NCBI RefSeq assembly: GCF_002979455.1 | Contig: NZ_PCOU01000032.1 | Location: 1-62,965, forward strand | From: Chryseobacterium sp. MYb7 | GTDB lineage: Bacteria > Bacteroidota > Bacteroidia > Flavobacteriales > Weeksellaceae | Direction of reading: 5' to 3' | DNA length: 62,965 nucleotides | In this document: in pieces, positions 26,335 through 36,712 of the stretch | Layout of the letters: every line of letters starts with the position of its first letter | How positions within the stretch are numbered: the first letter of the stretch is position 1 | Notes under the pieces: generated by a model | What the model was told of the DNA's origin: nothing | Databases searched by the model: none | What the model saw: only the letters and a program-made list of their open reading frames with translations | Position numbers and translations under genes: made by a program

Positions 26335-26364
26335 TGGCTCTTTTTTCTTTTTACACTACCTTCG
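26335..26364 (+). promoter_or_regulatory. Promoter of AraC-family gene
   Basis: TTG (26335-26337), a 19-base spacer and TACCTTCG (26357-26364) resemble the Bacteroidota consensus with one mismatch. The start codon follows at 26382. Confidence 0.45.
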
Positions 26365-26381
26365 TATTTAATTTTTCTCCA

Positions 26382-27296
26382 ATGCCTAAAAAATCCCAGC
26401 CTAAACCTGATTTTGTTTCGCAGCTAGCTTTTGACGAAGTTCTTCAGCAGGTTGAGTTTGATCTTAGAGTCAAGGAATTTGTTGTGATGGAAATTGATAA
26501 GGTTAATTATATCATACAGCCGAACATTCCTTACCGTTCAGATTATTTCTGCATTTTTATGGTACAGAAAGGAGCAGTCACATTCAGATTGGATGACAAG
26601 AGTTATGAAGTTTCCAAGGGTGATATTGTTTTTTGTCCGATGTTAGAAACTTTTTGGGTGGATGAAATTTCTAAAGATTACAATGCTAAATATATTTTCT
26701 TTTCATTGAATTTTATTTCTGATGCAGGATTTAATTATAAATCAAACAATGTTCTGAAAAGCCTTTCGTCAGATCCTACCCACATCATCAGAAATGAACC
26801 GGATGTATACAGAAAAATAAATTTCCATCTCGATGAATTGAAGGTTTTGAACGATAAGGAAAAAGAGAATTATTATTTCAATGAAATGATCTGGCATCAC
26901 TTTTCGCTGGTGATCTACGAAATTGATAATTATTTTAAGAAAATAGAAAAACCTCACGTTGTAACCAACAGAGAAGATGAGCTGACGACCAGTTTCTTTA
27001 AGCTGGTTCAGGATCATTTTAAAGAAGAACATAATGTTCAGTTCTATGCAGATAAACTTTTTATCAGCCGCAAATACCTTACGAAAGTGATCAATAAAAC
27101 AGTCTTTAAATCCCCGAGAGATATTATACATCAGGTTTTGGCTGTAGAAGCCAGATTACTGCTAAGAAATCCCAACCTGAATATTGGTGAAGTAGCATCA
27201 AAATTGAAGTTTTCAGATCAGGCGTCTTTCAGTAAGTTTTTTAAAAAACACGTAGGGAGATCTCCCCTGGAATATAGAAAAGATGATTTGTATTGA
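26382..27296 (+). CDS. AraC family transcriptional regulator
   Basis: The chosen ATG (MPKKSQPKPDF) gives 304 residues; a longer frame from a TTG overlaps the promoter and is rejected. Residues 20-150 form a cupin-like sensor (FCIFMVQKGAVTFRLDDKSY, VSKGDIVFCPMLETF). Residues 205-300 are the double HTH domain (FYADKLFISRKYLTKVINKT and LNIGEVASKLKFSDQASFSK). It sits about 220 bases before the RND efflux operon in the same direction, so it may activate that pump, as many regulators of this type do. Confidence 0.9.
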   Translation: MPKKSQPKPDFVSQLAFDEVLQQVEFDLRVKEFVVMEIDKVNYIIQPNIPYRSDYFCIFMVQKGAVTFRLDDKSYEVSKGDIVFCPMLETFWVDEISKDYNAKYIFFSLNFISDAGFNYKSNNVLKSLSSDPTHIIRNEPDVYRKINFHLDELKVLNDKEKENYYFNEMIWHHFSLVIYEIDNYFKKIEKPHVVTNREDELTTSFFKLVQDHFKEEHNVQFYADKLFISRKYLTKVINKTVFKSPRDIIHQVLAVEARLLLRNPNLNIGEVASKLKFSDQASFSKFFKKHVGRSPLEYRKDDLY

Positions 27297-27513
27297 TAAT
27301 CAGTAATTTATAAATTTAAGACGTCTTTTTGCTAAATTTCAACTATTATTTTGATTTAAAATACTGAATATTATCATTTATGTTGTCTATGAATGATATT
27401 TCTCATATTTTTAAAAATAAGGAGTCTTTTTGACAAAACAAGGAGTTTTTCGAATAATCCTATTAAATTTTTTTCGTTCGAATTTTGTGCGGAAATTTTA
27501 AAGGACTATTGTT

Positions 27514-28659
27514 ATGCAAAGATTTTTTATTCAAAAATCAACTCTACTTTTCCTCTCGCTGATCGTATTGGCGGGGTGCAGGAAAAATAATCAAAACCAA
27601 GGCTATCAGCAGCAGGCGCCGGAATTACCCGTGGCAAAAGTGATACAGGGAGACGCTTCTGTTTCCAGAGAATATGCAGCATCTATCGAGGGAGTTTCCA
27701 ATGTGGAAATCAGACCTCAGGTAACAGGATATTTAAGCAAAATTTTTGTGGATGAAGGTGATTTTGTGAGAGCAGGTCAGCCATTATTCAAAATTGAAGA
27801 TCAGGTCTTCCGTGAACAGCTTAAAAGTGCTCAGGCATCTTTAATTACCGCTCAGGCGAACCTTTCAACTTCTAAAATTGATCTGGACAGAAAAAAAGAA
27901 CTATTTAGAAGCAAAATGGTTTCCGAAATTCAGGTAAAAGAGGCAGAAGCTGCTTATAATGCGGCACGTGGAGCGGTAAGCCAGTCTACTTCAACCATTG
28001 AGTCTGCAAAAATCAATCTTAATTTCTCTACCATTAAAGCTCCGGTGAGCGGATTTATCGGAAGATTCAATTATCGTCTCGGAAGCTTAATGACGCCGGG
28101 TAATCAGGATCCGATTACTCTTTTATCAGACATTCATCAGGTGTATACGTACTTCAGTCTGAGCGAAAATGATTTTAATAATTTCCAGAAACAATACACA
28201 GGAAGCAGTATTGGTGAGGTGATCAAAAATACACCGGCAGTTTCATTATTACTTTCAGGAGGTGAAAAATATACGGAAACAGGAAAGATTGATGCCGTAG
28301 AAGGTCAGTTTAATAAAACAACCGGATCTATTACGCTAAGAGCAAAATTCAACAATCCCAACAATCTTTTGAGAAGTGGAAACACGGGTAAAATTGTACT
28401 GGATCAGTTCTACAGCAATGTTGTTTTGCTCCCGATTGCTTCTACCAGAACCATTCAGGATAAAGTCTTTGTGTTCACGATTCAGGGCGGGAAGGCAGCA
28501 ATGCTTCCGGTTGAAGTAAACGGAAAAGCCGGAGACAATTTTATTGTAGCCAAAGGACTGAAGGCTGGAGATGAGTATATCACCAGCGGTTTTGACCGTC
28601 TACAGCCGGGAACTCCTGTCGTGGCACAAAAGAAAAATGCTCAACAGAAAAAATCCTAA
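27514..28659 (+). CDS. RND efflux periplasmic adaptor lipoprotein
   Basis: A 381-residue AcrA-type adaptor. The N-terminus is a lipoprotein signal with lipobox LAGC (Cys near 22). Then come the lipoyl half (VEIRPQVTGYLSKIFVDEGD), a helical hairpin (residues 95-155) and the second lipoyl half (INLNFSTIKAPVSGFIGRF). The rest is beta-barrel and membrane-proximal domain. It links the inner-membrane pump to the outer-membrane channel. The pump gene starts 9 bases downstream and the channel gene follows, a complete tripartite operon. Confidence 0.95.
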   Translation: MQRFFIQKSTLLFLSLIVLAGCRKNNQNQGYQQQAPELPVAKVIQGDASVSREYAASIEGVSNVEIRPQVTGYLSKIFVDEGDFVRAGQPLFKIEDQVFREQLKSAQASLITAQANLSTSKIDLDRKKELFRSKMVSEIQVKEAEAAYNAARGAVSQSTSTIESAKINLNFSTIKAPVSGFIGRFNYRLGSLMTPGNQDPITLLSDIHQVYTYFSLSENDFNNFQKQYTGSSIGEVIKNTPAVSLLLSGGEKYTETGKIDAVEGQFNKTTGSITLRAKFNNPNNLLRSGNTGKIVLDQFYSNVVLLPIASTRTIQDKVFVFTIQGGKAAMLPVEVNGKAGDNFIVAKGLKAGDEYITSGFDRLQPGTPVVAQKKNAQQKKS

Positions 28660-28668
28660 GAAGAAATC

Positions 28669-31600
28669 ATGCTAAAGAAAATTATAAAAAGACCCGTACT
28701 GGCAACGGTTATCTCCGTATTGCTTGTTATTCTCGGGATTGTCGGGATGGTAAGCCTTCCGATTACCAAATTTCCGGACATTGCGCCCCCTACCGTCATG
28801 GTAACAGCTGCTTATCCGGGAGCCAACGCTGAAACCATTGCAAGATCCGTAGCACCACCATTGGAAAACGCCATTAATGGAGTGGAAAATATGGACTATA
28901 TTACGTCTACGGCCAGTAATGATGGTACATTGAGTATTACTGTTATTTTCAAATTGGGAACTGATCCCGATCAGGCCGCTATTAACGTTCAGAACAGGGT
29001 AGCACAGGTGACCAACCAACTTCCTGCAGAGGTAATTCAGGCAGGAATTACGACGGTGAAAAGACAGAACAGTATGATTGCCATGGTCTCTCTGACCAGT
29101 AAAGACGGAACCATGAGCGATCTTTTCCTTGAAAACTATGCAAAAATCAATATCGTTCCCGAACTGAAAAGGGTAAAAGGAGTAGGAGATGCCATGGTAT
29201 ACGGAAATAAAGATTATTCTATGCGTATCTGGCTGGATCCCAATAAACTGACATCTTACAATCTTACGCCATCCGATGTTTCCCGTGCTATTCAGACCCA
29301 AAACCTTGAAGCAGCACCCGGAAGATTAGGAGAAAGAAGTAAAGAGGTCATGGAATATGTTCTTCGCTACAAAGGAAAATTTACAGAGCCTGAACAATAT
29401 GAAAACATTACGATTAAAGCATTGAACGATGGTTCTGTTTTAAAGTTAAAAGATATTGCCAAAGTAGAATTCGGAGCGTACAGTTATACGGTTTCTTCCA
29501 ATTACAATAAAAAAGCATCTGTAACGATGGCGATCTTCCAGATGGCAGGATCCAATGCCAATGAAGTACAGATTGCCCTTCAGGAAAGAATGAAAGAACT
29601 GGAAAAATCCTTTCCTGCAGGAATGGATTATGAAATTCCTTATGCGACAAAAGACGCGCTGGATCAATCCATAGAACAGGTTATTCATACCCTGATAGAA
29701 GCATTTATTCTGGTTTTCATTGTGGTGTATATCTTCCTTCAGGATTTCCGTTCAACATTGATTCCAGCCATTGCAGTTCCGGTATCTATTGTGGGAACAT
29801 TCTTCTTTATGAAGGTTTTCGGATTCTCTATTAATATTCTGACATTGTTTGCATTGGTGTTGGCGATTGGTATTGTGGTTGATGATGCGATCGTTGTCGT
29901 AGAGGCGGTTCATGCTAAGATGGAACATAAAAAACTTAATCCAAGAGCAGCTACCATGTCGGCCATGAGTGAGATCACAGGAGCTATTGTTTCGATTACA
30001 TTGATCATGTCAGCGGTATTCGTTCCGGTGGCTTTTATGAGTGGTTCCACAGGATTATTCTATCAGCAGTTTGCATTGACACTGGCGATTGCCATTGTAA
30101 TTTCAGCAATTAACGCATTGACATTAAGTCCGGCTTTATGTGCTTTATTCTTAAAACAACATCATCCGGGAACTCATGAAAAAATGAATTTCAAAGACCG
30201 GTTCTTTGCAGGATTCAATGCGAGCTTCAATAAACTGACTTTCCGTTATGGAAAAGCTGTATTGTTCCTTTTAAAAAGAAAATGGGTGGCTTTGATTATT
30301 ATTGTGGCTTTCGGTGGACTGTTTGCATGGATGTCTATGACAACACCTAAAGGATTTATTCCGGATGAAGACCAAAGTTTCATTATCGTAACCGCTAATC
30401 TTGCTCCTGGAGCATCAAAGGACAGAACATCAAAAGTAGTTTCCGATACGGAAGATCTTTTAATGAAAAATCCGGCAGTAGACAAAGTGATTTCAGTAGA
30501 CGGACTAAACTTATTCAGTGGTTCCATGTCATCTTCGGCAGCTTCTATTTTTGTTAAATTAAAAAAAAGAGGCGAGAGAGGTGCTGTTAATAATATCAAT
30601 GACATCATCGGACAAACTCAGGGAATGCTTTCTCAGGATAAAAGAGCTAATTTCCTTGTGATCAATACCCCAACGGTAGACGGTTTCGGTAATACCAGCG
30701 GGATGGAACTGGTGCTTCAAGACCGTACCAACGGAGAACTTCAGAATTTAGGAAATATCTCCTACGGAATGATGGGAGCTTTGATGCAGAGACCGGAAGT
30801 TGCGGTAGCATTTACTACGTTTGATGTTACCTATCCACAGTTTGAAGTGCTTGTGGATGAAGTAAAATCTGCTCAGTTGGGAGTAAATGTTTCTGATGTG
30901 TTAGGAGTAATGCAGGGATATTATGGAAGTATTCAGGCTTCTGATTTTAACCGATTCGGGAAATATTACAGAGTACTGGTACAATCTACGCCGGAAACAA
31001 GACAGGATAAAGAATCTCTGAATGGAATTTTTGTGAAAAATAATCTGGGTCAGATGGTTCCTGTCAATACTTTGGTAAGCCTGAAACAAGTAACAGGAGC
31101 AGAAGTAGTGGATCGTTTTAACTTATTTAATTCTTCTAATTTAACGGTAATGGCGGCTCCGGGATACAGTACCGGGCAGGCTATGGCGGCCATTGATGAG
31201 GTGAGCAAGCAGGTACTTCCTCCGGGATATACTTACGATTATAAAGGAATGAGCCGTGAAGAAGCAGGTTCGAGCTCGCAATCTGTCATGATTTTCGGAT
31301 TATGTATCGTGTTTGTGTTCTTCCTTTTATCAGCGCAGTATGAAAGTTATATTCTTCCATTAGCGGTATTGATCGCGATTCCGGTAGGTTTGTCAGGAGT
31401 GTTTGTGGGAATTACATTCGCAGAATTATCCAATAATATTTATGTACAGATTGCTTTGGTGATGCTGATCGGATTGTTGGCGAAGAACGGTATTCTTATC
31501 GTGGAATTTGCCATCCAAAGACGTAGAGCAGGGAAGAGTCTTATTGCTTCCGCTGTAGAAGGGGCAAAAGCACGTTTGCGTCCTATTTTGATGACCTCTC

Positions 31601-31809
31601 TGGCATTTATTACCGGATTACTGCCATTGATCTTTGTGGTAGGACCTTCAGCAATGGGTAACCATTCTATCGGGTATGCGGCCATTTCAGGGATGCTTTT
31701 CGGAACGATCTTAGGAATTTTTGTGGTTCCGGTTCTTTTTGTGGTATTCCAGGCTTTGCATGAGAGAATCAACGGAAAGGTAGTTACAGATGCGGATTGG
31801 GAATATTAA
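28669..31809 (+). CDS. RND multidrug efflux pump, AcrB/MexB-like (HAE1)
   Basis: A 1046-residue HAE1-type pump of full length. It has the first membrane helix (ATVISVLLVILGIVGMVSL), two large periplasmic porter domains and helices 2-6 around FALVLAIGIVVDDAIVVVEA, the proton-relay Asp pair. The second half repeats the layout. Pumps of this type export drugs, dyes, bile salts or metabolites using the proton gradient. It is co-transcribed with the adaptor upstream and the outer-membrane factor downstream (start 17 bases after its stop). Confidence 0.97.
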   Translation: MLKKIIKRPVLATVISVLLVILGIVGMVSLPITKFPDIAPPTVMVTAAYPGANAETIARSVAPPLENAINGVENMDYITSTASNDGTLSITVIFKLGTDPDQAAINVQNRVAQVTNQLPAEVIQAGITTVKRQNSMIAMVSLTSKDGTMSDLFLENYAKINIVPELKRVKGVGDAMVYGNKDYSMRIWLDPNKLTSYNLTPSDVSRAIQTQNLEAAPGRLGERSKEVMEYVLRYKGKFTEPEQYENITIKALNDGSVLKLKDIAKVEFGAYSYTVSSNYNKKASVTMAIFQMAGSNANEVQIALQERMKELEKSFPAGMDYEIPYATKDALDQSIEQVIHTLIEAFILVFIVVYIFLQDFRSTLIPAIAVPVSIVGTFFFMKVFGFSINILTLFALVLAIGIVVDDAIVVVEAVHAKMEHKKLNPRAATMSAMSEITGAIVSITLIMSAVFVPVAFMSGSTGLFYQQFALTLAIAIVISAINALTLSPALCALFLKQHHPGTHEKMNFKDRFFAGFNASFNKLTFRYGKAVLFLLKRKWVALIIIVAFGGLFAWMSMTTPKGFIPDEDQSFIIVTANLAPGASKDRTSKVVSDTEDLLMKNPAVDKVISVDGLNLFSGSMSSSAASIFVKLKKRGERGAVNNINDIIGQTQGMLSQDKRANFLVINTPTVDGFGNTSGMELVLQDRTNGELQNLGNISYGMMGALMQRPEVAVAFTTFDVTYPQFEVLVDEVKSAQLGVNVSDVLGVMQGYYGSIQASDFNRFGKYYRVLVQSTPETRQDKESLNGIFVKNNLGQMVPVNTLVSLKQVTGAEVVDRFNLFNSSNLTVMAAPGYSTGQAMAAIDEVSKQVLPPGYTYDYKGMSREEAGSSSQSVMIFGLCIVFVFFLLSAQYESYILPLAVLIAIPVGLSGVFVGITFAELSNNIYVQIALVMLIGLLAKNGILIVEFAIQRRRAGKSLIASAVEGAKARLRPILMTSLAFITGLLPLIFVVGPSAMGNHSIGYAAISGMLFGTILGIFVVPVLFVVFQALHERINGKVVTDADWEY

Positions 31810-31826
31810 TTCAAATGATTTTAAAA

Positions 31827-33239
31827 ATGAAAATTAAAAATATAGCATATATCGCATTCATTTCAGGAACGGCAATCTCCTGTAAAGTTCAGAAATATGA
31901 ACAGCCTGAAATAAAAATGCCTGAAGCTTTCAGAAGTGACAGCATTGTTGCGGGACAAGAGGAGAATATTGCTAAGATCAGTTATAAAGACTTTTTCAAA
32001 GATCCGGTTCTTGTAGGCTTGATAGATAAAGCGATGGTGCAGAATAATGATCTTCAGGTAGCTTTAAAGCAGATAGAATTTGCGTCATTGGCCTATACTC
32101 AAAGCAAATGGGCTAATATTCCGACAATCAGTGCTTCTGCCAATGCTAATATCAACCGTCCTTCAGACAACAGTATGAACGGGATGATGGCCGGACAGTT
32201 CATGGGAAAAAGGTATATGGAAGATTATACAACTTCGCTTAGTTTTTCATGGGAAGCCGATATGTGGGGTAAGATCAGAGGAAGAAAAGAACAGGCATTA
32301 GCAGAATATCTGAAAACACAGGAAGCCGCAAAGGCGGTAAAAACACAAGTGGTGTCTGCTGTAGTGCAGGGATATTATAACCTGCTGATGCTGGATACGC
32401 AGCTGGAGATTACAAAATCTAATCTGGCATATGCTGATAATACATTGAAGTTTCTGACGAAACAGCAGGAATTGGGATTAACAACAGCTTTGGCTGTACA
32501 GCAGCAGGAAATTGTGAAAGATCAGATCTTGAAATCAATTCCTGCGATTGAAAGCTCTGTGACAACCCAGGAAAATGCTTTGAGCCTGTTGACCGGTTCA
32601 ATGCCCGGGAAAATTGAAAGAAGTGCAAGCCTGAACAATGTACAGTCTCCGGATCATCTGGCGGCAGGAGTTCCTTCAGAATTATTAAGCTACAGACCGG
32701 ATATTAAAACGGCCGAACTTGAGGTAAGAAAGAGTGCTGCAGCAATTCATGTTGCCAAAATGAGTATGTATCCTTCATTGAATATTACAGCGCAGGGCGG
32801 TGTAAATGCTTTTCAGATCAGTAAATGGTTCAGCGTTCCGGGATCACTTTTCGGAATGGTGGCAGGAGCTGTTGCCCAGCCAATTTTGAATGGGAAACAG
32901 TTGAAAACACAGTATGAGCAGTCTAAAGTAGTGGCTGATCAGGCGGAACTCAACTTTAAACAATCTGTTTTAAAAGCGGTAGCCGAAGTTTCAGATGCAC
33001 TGATACAGATCCAGAAACTGGAAGAACAGCAGAAAATTGCAGAAGGGCTGGTCTTGAAATCAGGTGAAGCGGTGAAGAAAGCTGATCTGTTATTTAAATA
33101 TAATTCAGCGACTTATGTAGAAGTGATCATTGCGCAATCTAATAAACTTCAGGCAGAATTGGAACTGGCGTCTCTGAAAACCCAGAGACTGAATGCTATA
33201 ACAACGCTTTACCGTTCTGTAGGTGGCGGGTGGCAATAA
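31827..33239 (+). CDS. RND outer-membrane factor, NodT/OprM-like lipoprotein
   Basis: The chosen ATG (MKIKNIAYIAFISG) gives 470 residues and a lipobox AISC; earlier in-frame starts (TTG inside the pump gene and ATG at 31815) are less likely. Two OEP repeats are visible: VGLIDKAMVQNNDLQVALKQ at the start of the first and LLSYRPDIKTAELEVRKSA in the second. The protein forms the trimeric outer-membrane channel of the tripartite pump encoded just upstream. Confidence 0.93.
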   Translation: MKIKNIAYIAFISGTAISCKVQKYEQPEIKMPEAFRSDSIVAGQEENIAKISYKDFFKDPVLVGLIDKAMVQNNDLQVALKQIEFASLAYTQSKWANIPTISASANANINRPSDNSMNGMMAGQFMGKRYMEDYTTSLSFSWEADMWGKIRGRKEQALAEYLKTQEAAKAVKTQVVSAVVQGYYNLLMLDTQLEITKSNLAYADNTLKFLTKQQELGLTTALAVQQQEIVKDQILKSIPAIESSVTTQENALSLLTGSMPGKIERSASLNNVQSPDHLAAGVPSELLSYRPDIKTAELEVRKSAAAIHVAKMSMYPSLNITAQGGVNAFQISKWFSVPGSLFGMVAGAVAQPILNGKQLKTQYEQSKVVADQAELNFKQSVLKAVAEVSDALIQIQKLEEQQKIAEGLVLKSGEAVKKADLLFKYNSATYVEVIIAQSNKLQAELELASLKTQRLNAITTLYRSVGGGWQ

Positions 33240-33297
33240 AGTAAAATTGAATCTGCTTCGTCTGTAATGATGAAGCAGGTTTTTAATCCATATCATT

Positions 33298-33849
33298 ATG
33301 AAGACAAATATACAGGAGGGGATCATTTTAATTCCGGATTTCAGCGGATTTACCGAATTTGTGTTCAATACAAAATTGTATACAGGTGAGTATATTGTAA
33401 GACAGTTACTGTCTACACTGATTGATGTGAACGATCAGTATTTTGAAATTTCAGAGATTGAGGGTGATGCCATTTTATTTTACCGTTATGATGAAAATCC
33501 GTCTTACCAGAGTATTTCAAAAATGCTGTGGAAGATGAGAAGTGCCTTCAACAGGAAAATTGAAGAGCTGAGTAAGAGCTTGAGTACCAATATTGATCTG
33601 GCTCTCAAGTTTATTGTTCATTACGGCTCTTTTTCACAGTATAATATTGGAAACTTCAGAAAGTTATATGGGAAAACCATTGTGGAAGCCCATCAACTTT
33701 TGAAAAACGGACTGGCAGAACAGCCTTCTTACGCCCTTTTCAGTAATTCTTTTCTGGAAAACAGCAAAAATCAGGAGTCTGATTTTAATAAGGATCCACG
33801 TCGTCTGCCTGAAGTGGGGGTTATCCATTATTTTGAAAATTTAAACTAG
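33298..33849 (+). CDS. DUF2652 family, cyclase-like protein
   Basis: A 183-residue protein matching DUF2652. The sequences IPDFSGFTEFV (residues 13-23) and IEGDAILFYRY (near 55) resemble the two metal-binding strands of class III nucleotidyl cyclases (FxDIxGFT and GD). Later residues needed for purine recognition are not obvious, so activity is uncertain. It lies 58 bases after the efflux channel gene and ends at a strong terminator; it may belong to the same transcript. It is probably a cytosolic relative of adenylate cyclases with a different or lost activity. Confidence 0.75.
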   Translation: MKTNIQEGIILIPDFSGFTEFVFNTKLYTGEYIVRQLLSTLIDVNDQYFEISEIEGDAILFYRYDENPSYQSISKMLWKMRSAFNRKIEELSKSLSTNIDLALKFIVHYGSFSQYNIGNFRKLYGKTIVEAHQLLKNGLAEQPSYALFSNSFLENSKNQESDFNKDPRRLPEVGVIHYFENLN

Positions 33850-33895
33850 CATATATTTTTTAATAGTATTCCTTGTAAATTTGCTATTGCTAGCG

Positions 33896-33920
33896 GCCCG
33901 GGTGAGATCCGGGCTTTTTT
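33896..33920 (+). terminator. Intrinsic terminator after DUF2652 gene
   Basis: GCCCGG (33896-33901) and CCGGGC (33909-33914) form a 6-bp GC stem with a seven-base loop, followed by six T. Confidence 0.85.
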
Positions 33921-34231
33921 ATTGATAAGAATTTTGAAACTTGAATCATGAATAACCTATTTTCACAATAAAAGATTCACGCATTCATGACAAATTGTAA
34001 AGTTTTTTTAATAAAATTTAATTTACAGATAAAATATATTTTTAAGAATATTTATTATGGATGTGATTTTTATTACGCTGATTTATTGAAATTTTTTCAC
34101 TGTTTTTAAATTTATGGTTGGGTTTGTAATTTATATCTTATTGGGAGTTAAGTATTTATTTTATTTTTTTTTACTTTTTGATGTAACAAACTTGTGAAGA
34201 TAATGGTCTTATAGAAAAACTATAATTTCAC
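33921..34231. other. Intergenic region before the TonB-dependent receptor
   Basis: About 310 very AT-rich bases. TTTTTACTTTTTG near 34170 may be a promoter. No repeat or RNA gene was recognised. Confidence 0.3.
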
Positions 34232-36418
34232 ATGAAAGTAATATTATTTCCAATAGCAATACTAGCAGGTTCATTTGCAATGGCTCAGCAGGCTCAGACC
34301 CCGGCCGTAAAGGATACTGTAAAAGGAAATACAAAAGAAATAGAAGCGGTTACTCTGGTTGCCAGAAAACCGACCGTAGAATCTAAGGTAGACAGAACTG
34401 TATTTAATGTAGCTAACAGTGCAATTCTGGCAGGAAATACAACATGGGATGTTCTTAGAATGACCCCTTTGGTAAGCATAGACAATAATGATGATGTAAA
34501 AGCTGAAGGACAGATGGTTACGGTATATATCAATGATAGGAAATCTGTTTTTACAGGAAAGGAATTAAAAGAATACCTTAAAACCATTCCTGCTGATAAC
34601 CTGATGAAGATTGAAGTGATTACCAGCCCTTCATCAAGATATGAAACTTCAGGTTCCGTGATCAATATTGTTCTGAAAAAGAGAGATGATGAAGGATTGA
34701 AAGGAAGCATCTCCCTGAACAACAGACAAAGTACCAAGAATTCACAATACACAAATTTTAACCTGAATTACCATAAGAAAAAGTTTACCCAAACCTTTAT
34801 AGGAAGTTACAACAGCGGAAATTATGTGCAGAAAACACAGACCTGGGATAACCGGTTTGAGGGCAATAAGCTCACCCAGTTCAATCTTGAAAACCTAATG
34901 AGAAATGAAAGCCCTTCTCTTTCCTCTACTTCAGAATTTGAAATCAATGATAAAAATAATTTCGGATTTGTGCTGGAATATTCACAGAACAGAAATTTAC
35001 TTTCAGCAGAATCTGATGGGATGACGACAAAAGACGGAGATCCTGGTGAATCTTTTCGCCAGAGCCAGAATAACTGGGGATTCAGCCGAAATTTAGGAAC
35101 TAATGCCTTCTACAAATACTATGATAAAGAAAAGAACAGGATTTTAGATGTTAATTTGGGAACCAATTATTCAGGCGATAACAATGATAATTTGATTGAC
35201 AAACAAATTAATAAGCAGGGGGTGATTACCAACCAGCAGCTGGGAGTTATCAGTAGCAACCAAATGCGTAATTATTATCTGAAAATTGATTATACCCATC
35301 CTTTTGGTAAAACAGGAGGTACCATGGAAGTAGGAGGGAAAACTGAATTGAACAACCATGTTATTCCTAATAGGCTCTATGGATTCAGTATTGATAATGG
35401 TACACCGGAATACGCCAATCTATCCAAGAATGACAGATTCCATTATGAAGATCATTTAAGCTCTTTATATGCTAATTACAGCAAAACATTTTTCGGAAAA
35501 CTGGAAACCAGAGTCGGAATCCGATATGAATATATTGATTATAAAGTAACACAGGATGTGGCAGGTACAGAGAGAAGAGATTCTTATGGAACTTTTCTTC
35601 CCAATCTATTGCTGAAGTATAGTTTTTCAGAGAAGTTTGATTTAAGTCTTACCTATAACCGAAGCATCTGGAGACCTTGGTATTCTGAGTTTAACCCTTT
35701 CGTGATGCCTGAAATTAACGGAACCTATTCCAGAGGAAACCTTAATCTGAACCCCAATCCTAATGACAGGCTTTATCTGAAATTCGGAATTCTGAAAAAG
35801 TATTTTATTTCTGCAAGGTATATGCATACCAATCAGGATTACTGGACGACTTATGTAACGGAAAATGGGAGAACAGTTTCGTTACCAGGGAACTTTGATG
35901 GAAAAGTTGAAAAATATTACCTTTTTGCCAATACCAATCAGAACTTCCTGAAAAATAAGCTGAACGTCAATGCAGGATTTGGATGGTACTATATTAATAA
36001 TAAAGATTTTAATGAAAAAAACAAGTTAGGAGCTAAAGATTACATCAGCTATTGGGGAGCTTCTGCGAATGTTTCTTATACCAATCTGTTCAATAAAAAC
36101 ATTAACCTGAGTGCGTGGGTGGAACTTGCCAATCAAAACAACGGAAATTCATACGCGAACAATACCAATGTTTTCCACAATATTTCAGTCACTAAAATAT
36201 TCCCAAAAACCCAAATGGAGCTGAGTATGCAGCTAATGAATATTTTTAAAAGACCTTATGGAGATAACACAACTTATAGCCAGGATGGGACTTTCAGAGA
36301 ATATTCAAAATGGGACTGGTACGGAGTTTCTCTTACGTTTGTGAAGCGTTTCGGAAACCAGAAGGTAAAAGAAAATACCAAAACCGATGTAGAGAAAAAC
36401 GGCGGTGGCGGAAAATAA
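34232..36418 (+). CDS. TonB-dependent outer-membrane receptor, OMP_b-brl type
   Basis: A 728-residue protein with signal peptide (ILFPIAILAGSFAMAQQ). A plug-like domain at residues 40-150 (LRMTPLVSIDNNDDVKAEG, VYINDRKSVF, IEVITSPSSRYETSG) is followed directly by an outer-membrane beta-barrel of the OMP_b-brl_3 type (FNLNYHKKKFTQTFIGSYN, TRVGIRYEYIDYK). The amino-terminal carboxypeptidase-regulatory domain of larger relatives is missing. It probably imports or binds an unknown ligand. No SusD-like partner is adjacent. Its own terminator follows at 36442-36472. Confidence 0.85.
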   Translation: MKVILFPIAILAGSFAMAQQAQTPAVKDTVKGNTKEIEAVTLVARKPTVESKVDRTVFNVANSAILAGNTTWDVLRMTPLVSIDNNDDVKAEGQMVTVYINDRKSVFTGKELKEYLKTIPADNLMKIEVITSPSSRYETSGSVINIVLKKRDDEGLKGSISLNNRQSTKNSQYTNFNLNYHKKKFTQTFIGSYNSGNYVQKTQTWDNRFEGNKLTQFNLENLMRNESPSLSSTSEFEINDKNNFGFVLEYSQNRNLLSAESDGMTTKDGDPGESFRQSQNNWGFSRNLGTNAFYKYYDKEKNRILDVNLGTNYSGDNNDNLIDKQINKQGVITNQQLGVISSNQMRNYYLKIDYTHPFGKTGGTMEVGGKTELNNHVIPNRLYGFSIDNGTPEYANLSKNDRFHYEDHLSSLYANYSKTFFGKLETRVGIRYEYIDYKVTQDVAGTERRDSYGTFLPNLLLKYSFSEKFDLSLTYNRSIWRPWYSEFNPFVMPEINGTYSRGNLNLNPNPNDRLYLKFGILKKYFISARYMHTNQDYWTTYVTENGRTVSLPGNFDGKVEKYYLFANTNQNFLKNKLNVNAGFGWYYINNKDFNEKNKLGAKDYISYWGASANVSYTNLFNKNINLSAWVELANQNNGNSYANNTNVFHNISVTKIFPKTQMELSMQLMNIFKRPYGDNTTYSQDGTFREYSKWDWYGVSLTFVKRFGNQKVKENTKTDVEKNGGGGK

Positions 36419-36441
36419 TCCAAAATTTGTCAGATAAAAAT

Positions 36442-36476
36442 AAAAGCAGGTTTCAATTTGGAATCTGCTTTTTATT
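36442..36476 (+). terminator. Intrinsic terminator after receptor gene
   Basis: AAAAGCAG (36442-36449) pairs perfectly with CTGCTTTT (36465-36472), followed by more T. Confidence 0.8.
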
Positions 36477-36524
36477 TACCTAAAATATTTATGCTATAGC
36501 AGAAAATCTACACTGAAGTTTTTG

Positions 36525-36654
36525 AACCATTAAGAAAATAGTAAGCTGTTAAGAATATTAAGAGAATATCTGGAGATATTTATAAAGTACTGGGCTTCAT
36601 TCAAATTTATTTGAATCTTAACTTTTCTTCATCACTTAAAACTCCTTAATGGTT
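36525..36654. repeat. MITE-like palindromic repeat, AACCATTAAG ends
   Basis: Perfect 10-bp terminal inverted repeats: AACCATTAAG at 36525-36534 and CTTAATGGTT at 36645-36654, flanked by T and A runs. No coding capacity. Confidence 0.6.
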
Positions 36655-36712
36655 TAAAAAGCTTTTGGAGATTGAATATTTGAGCAGATCTAAAATTTAG
36701 AATTTTATTTTT

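Noticed and set aside
28672..29301. 209-codon minus-strand ORF opposite the RND pump gene
   Set aside because: Antisense shadow of the pump gene with no domain match.
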